The position numbers and the translations under genes are program-made. Below are positions 57,580 through 64,000 of a stretch of DNA of 64,000 nt, piece by piece. The stretch comes from Channallabes apus (taxonomy: Eukaryota; Chordata; Actinopteri; Siluriformes; Clariidae), in the NCBI GenBank assembly GCA_030522415.1, contig CM060112.1:1444001-1508000 (forward strand). The letters are read 5' to 3'. Within the stretch, counting starts at the first letter, position 1, and each line of letters opens with the position of its first letter. Under the pieces are notes generated by a model. That model saw nothing but the letters and a program-made list of their open reading frames with translations. It did no database searches and was not told where the DNA came from.

Positions 57580-58390
57580 TGAAATTATTTCGACTGATTT
57601 TTAATCAAATTAGCTGAAAATAAAAGTAAACACTTTCTGCTGCCAGTTAGTGTTGCTATGCCTGAGACTCACCGTGCTCGTGTAATTGTGAGCAGCTTTC
57701 TTCTCTTAACATGAAACTGCAGGTTGATGTACATCACTCAATTTACACGTTATGAGCCACTTCCTGTTTCCTTTTGATCGCAATAGGTTTAAGGGCATAC
57801 TGTACATTTAACATATAAAAAAATACCCTCCTAATTTTAGATCCCCAGGGGCTTGAGATTATATTGGACCCTGATTGGTCAAACTTTTTCAAGTCAAGTC
57901 TTTCAAGCAATGCAAAATAACTCACTTCTTGTTTAGCAAATCATAAACTTTGTTCAGCTCGATGAGAGCTTGACATTATTGTTACATTATATTATGTGAC
58001 ATTACATTATTGTCTTGACAATATTCTGACTGATTTTGAACCAAATCAGGTGAGAGTAAAGGCAAAACATTTTAGATTTCAAAAAGTGACACACTGCCAG
58101 TTGGTAGCGCTATGATTGAGGCTCACGTCCATGGGATCAGTTTTCTTCACAGAATCTTTAGGTACATCACTTAATGTACACAGAAGTTATTAGCCACTTC
58201 CTGTTTCTTTTTATACCTGTTTCTTACCATAAGGTGAACCATTTGAGATATCAAAAATCCCATTGCAATTTTGCGATCATATTGGCCTGGTTTGGTGGTG
58301 ATTGTAAGAGTTCCCTAGGAGGAGTATTTAAAATTCTATTGTGTGCATTTAGCAAACACCGCAAAATAACTGACTTCCTTTGGATTAAAT
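57580..58390. repeat. Two diverged tandem units of about 445 bp
   Basis: Unit 1 (from about 57585) and unit 2 (from about 58027) share an ordered series of blocks: 'gactgattttnaancaaat', 'tgccagttngtngcgctatg'-like, 'tacatcactnaatntacac', 'agccacttcctgttt' and 'gcaaaataactnacttc'. Similarity is moderate, so the duplication is old. Function unknown; it could be part of a larger fish repeat. Confidence 0.6.
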
Positions 58391-59548
58391 CCAATTTATA
58401 AGCATATATACCAGGGTTTGACATTAACTTTTTTGCTGACTGCCCAGTGTGACTAGTGGATTTCCGGAGCCATTCAGCCTTTTTACTCGCCACAATTTTG
58501 TTACCAGAAAATCGCAGTTTTTTCTTCCCCATGATACATTAATGTTTGTTAGATCTAGATTTACTTATAAATGACAGCATACACTGTATCACTATAGTAG
58601 TAGTCAAGTATTCAGTACTGTTAAGATCCCAATATAAAAACATGTAAACATGAACAGTATATTCTGCTTATTGAACTTAAATTCAAGCCTCTTACCACAT
58701 GACATTGAAAAATAACAAATTCAGTCCAACTGAACTCATTCTGATATTAAAAATACAGCAACTCAAAACATTTATCATTTTAGTGTGTTGTGTACTATTA
58801 TTAGGTATTATTATTCATTATGTATTATATCAGAATTCTGAGTTAGGACAATGGACTCTGGTCTATCTTGTAGTGTTGACTCTTTATAGTGAAGGTAATT
58901 CAATCAATTGATGAATTTTCTATCATTCAACATGAAATCTAAATAGATTTTAATAGTGATTACTTTTTTATATATAATCAGTAAACAACCTGCGAAAGGG
59001 ACAAACATTCTCATCCTGTTGATAAGCAATAGCCCTTTAAGGAAATGATGCCACACACACCAAACAGGAAGTAAAAGTGTGTGCGTGCGCAATGCATGTG
59101 TGAACATGTGTAGAGAGAGATATTAAATGTCCTAATTACATTCATGCGCGTTTTATGCGCGTAATATTACATATTATTGGATGACTTTAGAGAAAACTAC
59201 AACAAAAATATATTGCCATACCTGTAGTATTTGCATGTAGTTCTATTCCAAGTTTTCTGTTCAGCATCCTGACTCTGACGAGTCTGACGAGAAAGCATCC
59301 TGTGCTTGAGGTCTGCTGTAAATGTCAGATTTATGCCTTTGTTCACCAGAAATTTCACCACAAGTTCTGTTTTTGACTTAAACGCCTCTTGGATTTGCTC
59401 AGTGCTTAGCATACTGGAATTTACTAACAGCTATGAGTTTAATAACCTTGCAAAGAAGCACCTTCATTACTTTTGGCTTGTTCAAAGTACAAGGGGTGTT
59501 CAAGTGAAACCGGGACTTAAGATGAAATTTCTGGTGAACAAAAATGTA
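58391..59548. other. Spacer with a hAT-like end and uncertain relics
   Basis: 'caggGTTTGACATTAAC'-type sequence at 58411-58530 resembles the end of a hAT element ('tgactgcccagtgtgactagtgg'). 'aggggtgttcaagtgaaaccgggac' near 59489 resembles a mariner end, and a minus-strand open frame (59197-59412) could be a mariner N-terminal scrap (VVKFLVNKG). None is complete. Confidence 0.35.
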
Positions 59549-60087
59549 CACTACCGTTCAAAAGTTTTAGATCACTTTCTAACTCCATGATGGTTCCTGA
59601 TTTTTATTTCTTTCTACATTGTAAAGTTTTGCTGAAGGCGTCCAAAAACTGCATGAATCTCCTTTGAACAGTTGATATTGAGATGTTTCTGCTACTTCTG
59701 CTCTGTAAAGACTTCATAACGCCTCTAATCTGAGCTGCTGTTAATTGGTCATTTTTCAGGCTGATAACTCTAAATGAACTTCTGGTCTGCAGCAGAGGTA
59801 GGTTTTGGTCTCGTCCTCCTGGGACGGCCTTCATGAGAGACAGTTTCATTATGGTGCTGGACGGATTTTGCAAATGCACTTGACGATACTGTTCTTGCAA
59901 GAACTATTACAGAAAGGCTTACAATAACAACTAACTGCTGTTTTTCTTGTTGTTACGTAATTACCTAATTTCATATGTGTTATTTTATAGTTTTGAAATC
60001 CACAGTATTGTTGTAGAATGTAGAAAATAAATCACTAAACAAAAACAAAGAAATTTGCAAATGATCTAAAACTTTTGAACGATAGTG
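59549..60087 (-). mobile_element. Tc1/mariner-type non-autonomous element with TA duplication
   Basis: A 539-bp element between TA dinucleotides (59547-59548 and 60088-60089). Ends 'cactaccgttcaaaagttttagatca' and '...tgatctaaaacttttgaacgatagtg'. On the minus strand an open stretch (59900-59604) encodes a helix-turn-helix-like piece (LTAAQIRGVMKSLQSRSSRN, ISTVQRRF) of a Tc1-type transposase; the catalytic part is gone. Confidence 0.85.
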
Positions 60088-60246
60088 TACATCTGATTAA
60101 CATTTACAGCAGACTTCAACCTCAGGACGGTGATGAGACTTTTAGCTGCAGTAAAACATTTCAATAGTGCGAACCAACCAGCCAGGTTTTAGAATGTTAA
60201 TGAGGGTGTTTCTAAACAAGGCGGCTTTGGTCTTCTTTCCAAATCT

Positions 60247-60482
60247 GTGCACTAATTCTCCAGTAGGTGTCGCTGTGAGCGTTTCGGTCGCGTTCCTCCA
60301 CACATTCCCAGGAGCAGAAGAAGCCGTGCTGCAGTGTTGCTGATTGATGAGCTGAGCTTCTCCGACTCTACTAATCATCTTTACATTCCAATATTTCTGA
60401 CCGGGTTTTACCCCCACAGTTCCATCTGATCCGTTGTGGGTGTATTTGAGGTGGTTAACTGCGTTCTGCTGTAAAGCTCAAG
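60247..60482 (+). promoter_or_regulatory. P5: ZNF 5' module / putative first exon (gene beyond the window)
   Basis: A 236-bp copy with about two differences from P2/P3/P4 ('aattctcc', 'cccaggagcag') and the same donor 'ctcaag|gtaagt' (60482/60483). Upstream it matches P3 ('tttctaaacaaggcggctttggtcttctttnc'); downstream it matches P4. No zinc-finger exon follows within the 3.5 kb left, so its gene would start beyond 64000. Confidence 0.68.
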
Positions 60483-60555
60483 GTAAGTTACACTCGGCTA
60501 ACAGTGGCTCAGTCCTAAATGGGCTTCTACTTCCTATGCTAGTGCACTACACAGG

Positions 60556-61178
60556 CTGGAACATAGTGCTGTTTACCTCACACACACTCTATAGGGCACT
60601 AGAACATAGTGCTGTTTAACTCACACACACTCTATAGGGCACTAGAACATAGTGCTGTTTAACTCACACACACTCTGTAGGGCACTAGAACATTGTGCTG
60701 GTTACCTCACACACACACTCTGTAGGGCACTAGAACATAGTGCTGTTTACTTCACACACACTCTGTAGGGCACTAGAACATAGTGCTGTTTAACTCACAC
60801 TCTGTAGGGCACTAGAACATAGTGCTGTTTAACTCACACTCTGTAGGGCACTAGAACATAGTGCTGTTTAACTCACACTCTGTAGGGCACTAGAACATAG
60901 TGCTGTTTACCTCAAACACACTGTAGGGCACTAGAACATAGTGCTGTTTACCTCAAACACACTGTAGGGCACTAGAACATAGTGCTGTTTACCTCAAACA
61001 CACTGTAGGCCACTAGAACATAGTGCTGTTTACCTCAAACACACTGTAGGCCACTAGAACATAGTGCTGTTTACTTCACACACACTCTGTAGGGCACTAG
61101 AACATAGTGCTGTTTAACTCAAACACACTGTAGGGCACTAGAACATAGTGCTGTTTACCTCACACACTCTAGGGTGCT
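60556..61178 (+). repeat. Minisatellite, about 15 units of 37-45 bp, behind P5
   Basis: Head-to-tail units of the form 'gggcactagaacatagtgctgttta' plus a variable 'ctcacacacactctgta' part. Sub-types are ordered in blocks: three short 'aactcacactctg' units in a row, then four 'acctcaaacacactg' units, which shows local spread of variants. The single-copy ancestor is visible behind P4 ('caggctggaacatagt', about 32970-32990). The array lies in the putative first intron, 75 bases from the donor. Confidence 0.92.
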
Positions 61179-61756
61179 AGATAAATATCCAGTCAGATAG
61201 TGTCGTGGCAAATTTCGTGGACTTCAAACATTTTCAAACAAAAATTATTGAGCTAAATTTGAGTAGAGAAAAAGCTAATATTATATCCCGGTATTATATC
61301 AAAGTATAACCCGGGGCCCTCGTGTGATTTAGACATCACCCTGTCGCGCGCGAGAAGCGAAGCCTGCGGTTTTACATGATATTTCCTGATTTATCTCCCG
61401 GATATACAGTATATATCCTGAAGTGTGAGTGTAATTGTAGAAAACTTTCTTGGGGGATGGTGTGGTGAAGTATTTTTTTTTTGGCGATGTGTGTGTGGTG
61501 GGGGGCCATCAAAGCAAAACCTGCATTTAAATATGCAATTGTCAAAACTATCACTTGATCCTTTCTATGGCTTTTATCTGGGGAGGATTATAAGAGTACA
61601 ATAAAAATCTACATATCAGCATTAGTGATGAAAATATTTAATAGTACTGTAGTTTTGTATGACTACGCACGAGTCTCTCTCTCACACATACACATACAGC
61701 ATCAAATTACTATTATGGCATTTAAAAATCGATTTTTGAACCTTTTGTACCCCATC
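61179..61756. other. Spacer, nothing recognised
   Basis: No gene or clear repeat. A 'gtcgcgcgcgagaagcgaagc' GC-rich island at about 61342 is the only compositional feature. Confidence 0.45.
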
Positions 61757-61985
61757 ATTCAGAGGAGAGATGTTCAATATATCGGTAGAAGGATGCTGAG
61801 GTTGGAACTGCCAGGCAGGAGGTCTAGAGGAAGACCAAAGAGGAGATTTATGGATGCAGTGAGAGAGGACATGAAGTTAGTTGGTGTGAGAGAAGAGGAT
61901 GCAGAGGATAGGGTTAGATGGAGGCAGATGATTCGCTGTGGCGACCCCTGAAAGGGAACAGCCGAAAGACAAAGAAGAAGAAGAT
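61757..61985 (+). pseudogene. RTE-type LINE 3' end
   Basis: The + strand reads IIQRRDVQYIGRRMLRLELP, GRRSRGRPKRRFMDAVREDM and DRVRWRQMIRCGDP, then a stop and 'ggaacagccgaaagacaaagaagaagaag'. Only about 230 bases of the 3' end are present, as expected for a 5'-truncated insertion. Same family as 5227-5734. Confidence 0.85.
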
Positions 61986-61988
61986 GTA

Positions 61989-62863
61989 CAATGGCTTGCA
62001 AAAGTATACGGCCCCCTTGAACTTTTCCACATTTTGTCACATTACAGCCACAAACATGAATCAATTTTATTGGAATTCCATGTGAAAGACCAATACGAAG
62101 TGCTGTACACGTGAGAAGTGGAACGAAAATCATACATGATTCCAAACATTTTTTACAAATAAATAACTGAAAAGTTGGTTGTGCGTAATTATTCAGCCCC
62201 CTGAGTCAATACTTTGTAGAACTAATGTTTTGCTGCAATTACAGCTGCCAGTCTTTTAGGGTATGTCTCTACCAGCTTTGCACATCTAGAGACTGAAATC
62301 CTTGCCCATTCTTCTTCGCAAAACAGCTCCAGCTCAGTCAGATTAGATGGACAGCGTTTGTGAACAGCAGTTTTTGCCACAGATCTTGCCACAGATTCTC
62401 GATTGGATTTAGATCTGGACTTTGACTGGGCCATTCTAACACATGGATATGTTTTGTTTTAAACCATTCCATTGTTGCCCTGGCTTTATGTTTAGGCTCG
62501 TTGTCCTGCTGGAAGGTGAACCTCCGCCCCAGTCTCAAGTCTTTTGCAGAATCCAAGAGGTTTTCTTCCAAGATTGCCCTGTATTTGGCTCCATCCATCT
62601 TCCCATCAACTCTGACCAGCTTCCCTGTCCCTGCTGAAGAGAAGCACCCCCAGAGCATGATGCTGCCACCACCATATTTGACAGTGGGGATGGTGTGTTC
62701 AGAGTGATGTGCAGTGTTAGTTTTCCGCCACACAGCATTTTGCATTTTGGCCAAAAAGTTCCATTTTGGTCTCATCTGACCAGAGCACCTACTTCCACAT
62801 GTTTGCTGTGCAAACGGGACTTCTTATGGTTTTCTGTTAACAATGGCTTTCTTCTTGCCACTC
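61989..62863 (-). mobile_element. Tc1-like transposon copy 3 (other family), interrupted by an L2 LINE
   Basis: After TA (61987-61988), the end 'caatggcttgcaaaagtatacggcccc' opens a Tc1-like element different from copies 1 and 2. Its transposase is on the minus strand: MRPKWNFLAKMQNAVWRK, VKYGGGSIMLWGCFSS, RFTFQQDNEPKHKARATMEW (second catalytic Asp) and EWPSQSPDLNPIENLW (final Glu). A short duplicated 'gccacagatcttgccacagatt' near 62380 breaks the frame, and the C-terminus continues as LTELELFCEEEWARIS. At 62863 an L2 LINE begins; the missing part probably lies beyond the window. Confidence 0.85.
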
Positions 62864-64000
62864 TTCAATTCAATTCAGTTTTATTTGTATAGAGCTTTTA
62901 ACAATTGACATTGTCTCAAAACAGCTTTACACAATCAAAAGAATTATTTAAGTTTGTATGGAATGTGAATGTGTATGAATAAAATGTTCAGATATTCCCT
63001 GGCGAGCAAGCCCGAGGGCGACAGTGGCAAGGAAAAACTCCCTGAGATGGTAATAGGAAGAAACCTTGAGAGGAACCAGACTCGACAGGGAACCCATCCT
63101 CATCTGGGTGAAACAGATAGCAGGAAATGATCTGCATTAATACAGTGTTAGGTTCAGCTATAATAGTTGATGTTAATTGATGTTATAATAGTTGATGTAA
63201 AATGGAGTCCAGTAGTTATTCGAGACTCAGATAGACTTGTAGAAAGTTCCAGTCCTGAACTATCGAATTGTCAAGTCCTCAGAGAAACAGCTGACAACAC
63301 CAGTCGAGGCCAGAACCATCTTCTAAGTAGATAGAATCATCCCCAGACACCAGGCGCAACCTAAAGAGACACACGGGGCATCCATGCGATGAGACCTCCA
63401 ACCAGAAACCGGGCACCAGGATGGATCAGACAGGTCCGGAGGGCAGAGGGAGTCTGGATCACTGGCAGCTCAGGAACCACATGTGTAGCTCGACAAAGAG
63501 AGAGAGAGAAAGAGTGAAAGGGGGAGACAGGGGGAGAGAGGAAAGAGAAAGAGGGGGAGGAAGAGAAGAGGAGGAGAGATTGCAATTAGGTATGGTCACA
63601 GTCACAATGTATAATGTGAATGCACTCTACAGTAAATATACAAGCAGGGACTCCGGCAGGACTAACTATGACAGCATAACTAAAAGGGAGAGCCAGAAGG
63701 AAACACAAACATGAGGGCTCCCTGAGATGTAAAGCAAACAATCACCTCACCGTCAACAAACCTGAGTGATCAAATGAGACTGAGGAAGACAGCATCTAAA
63801 CATACCAGTTCACCATAATACTCTACGTCCATGAGTCCCCCAGATCTGCTCCTTTACCTTATGGCAAATCTATTTATAAAAATGCTTGGCTAAATAAATA
63901 GGTTTTGAGCCTAGACTTAAACACTGAGACTGTGTCTGAGTCCCGAACACTATTTGGAAGACTATTCCATAATTTTGGGGCTTTGTAAGAAAAAGCTCTG
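62864..64000 (-). mobile_element. L2-type LINE copy i, running off the window
   Basis: Begins at its 3' tip 'ttcaattcaattcagttttat' and follows the same order as copy h (51288-52976) with high similarity. The ORF ends at 63874-63876 (TAA on the minus strand), and residues up to KLWNSLPNSVRDSDTVSVFK are visible before the window ends. It sits inside Tc1 copy 3. Confidence 0.88.
63874..64000 (-). pseudogene. L2-type LINE ORF, C-terminal end, partial
   Basis: About 41 codons on the minus strand, ending LKTYLFSQAF(x); open as far as visible. Matches the C-terminus of copy h. The remainder is outside the window, so integrity cannot be judged. Confidence 0.75.

Noticed and set aside
60543..61180. 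CRISPR-like array of repeats with spacers
   Set aside because: Variable parts are variants of one another and the host is a vertebrate; it is a minisatellite.

Overview
The window looks like nuclear DNA of a ray-finned fish, most likely an otophysan such as a catfish or characin (an inference from the repeats; the species is not established). Four things point this way: C2H2 zinc-finger exons with TGEKPY linkers behind spliced non-coding first exons; teleost-type repeats (Tc1-like transposons, an otophysan Mermaid/DANA-like tRNA SINE, L2/Rex-type and RTE LINEs, many small hAT elements); long CA/GT microsatellites; and AT-rich, gene-poor spacers. I see no bacterial or organellar genes, no CRISPR array and no rRNA. 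The tRNA-like sequences are SINE heads.

The host genes form one tandem cluster of C2H2 zinc-finger (ZNF) genes, all on the + strand. ZNF-A (1-370) is a 3' end only. ZNF-B is 9080-10084, with a probable extra coding exon at 8617-8769. ZNF-C is 15421-16389, ZNF-D 21056-21781 and ZNF-E 55756-56799. Five copies of a roughly 236-bp 5' module ending in a consensus splice donor lie at 4489, 13883, 19595, 32671 and 60247. They read as repeated promoter-proximal non-coding first exons, one per ZNF unit. P1-P3 sit 1.3-4.4 kb upstream of ZNF-B, -C and -D. P4 has no nearby coding exon; its gene is either ZNF-E across a 23-kb transposon-filled intron or lost. P5 presumably serves a gene beyond the window. 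P2, P3 and P4 look identical base for base, although the protein-coding exons differ widely.

Most of the rest is mobile DNA, often nested. Regions: 1.4-8.4 kb, Tc1 relics, tRNA-SINEs and a TA-flanked MITE family with internal GT microsatellites. 11-12.6 kb, a Tc1-like element with a frameshifted transposase. 17-19.4 kb, hAT pieces and an L2-type LINE 3' end. 21.9-22.7 kb, a palindromic hAT MITE. 23.7-28.9 kb, a LINE carrying a Tc1 and a CACTA-like element, itself inside another LINE tail. 29-35 kb, a mosaic of RTE, L2 and Tc1 relics plus P4. 35.9-38.1 kb, a hAT element containing a second hAT. 38.3-45.4 kb, an intact full-length Tx1/L1-type LINE (39219-44908; both ORFs open, perfect 17-bp target-site duplication) inside a hAT inside an L2 tail. 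45.5-55.5 kb, L2/Rex/RTE LINE pieces, MITEs and a hAT. 57-64 kb, diverged duplications, Tc1 pieces, P5 with a 15-unit minisatellite in its intron, and an L2 copy running off the end.

The two parts may be connected: fish ZNF clusters of this type are often thought to evolve against transposons, and here they share one locus, with homogenised 5' exons and variable DNA-contact residues. That link is inference; the sequence shows the architecture directly.
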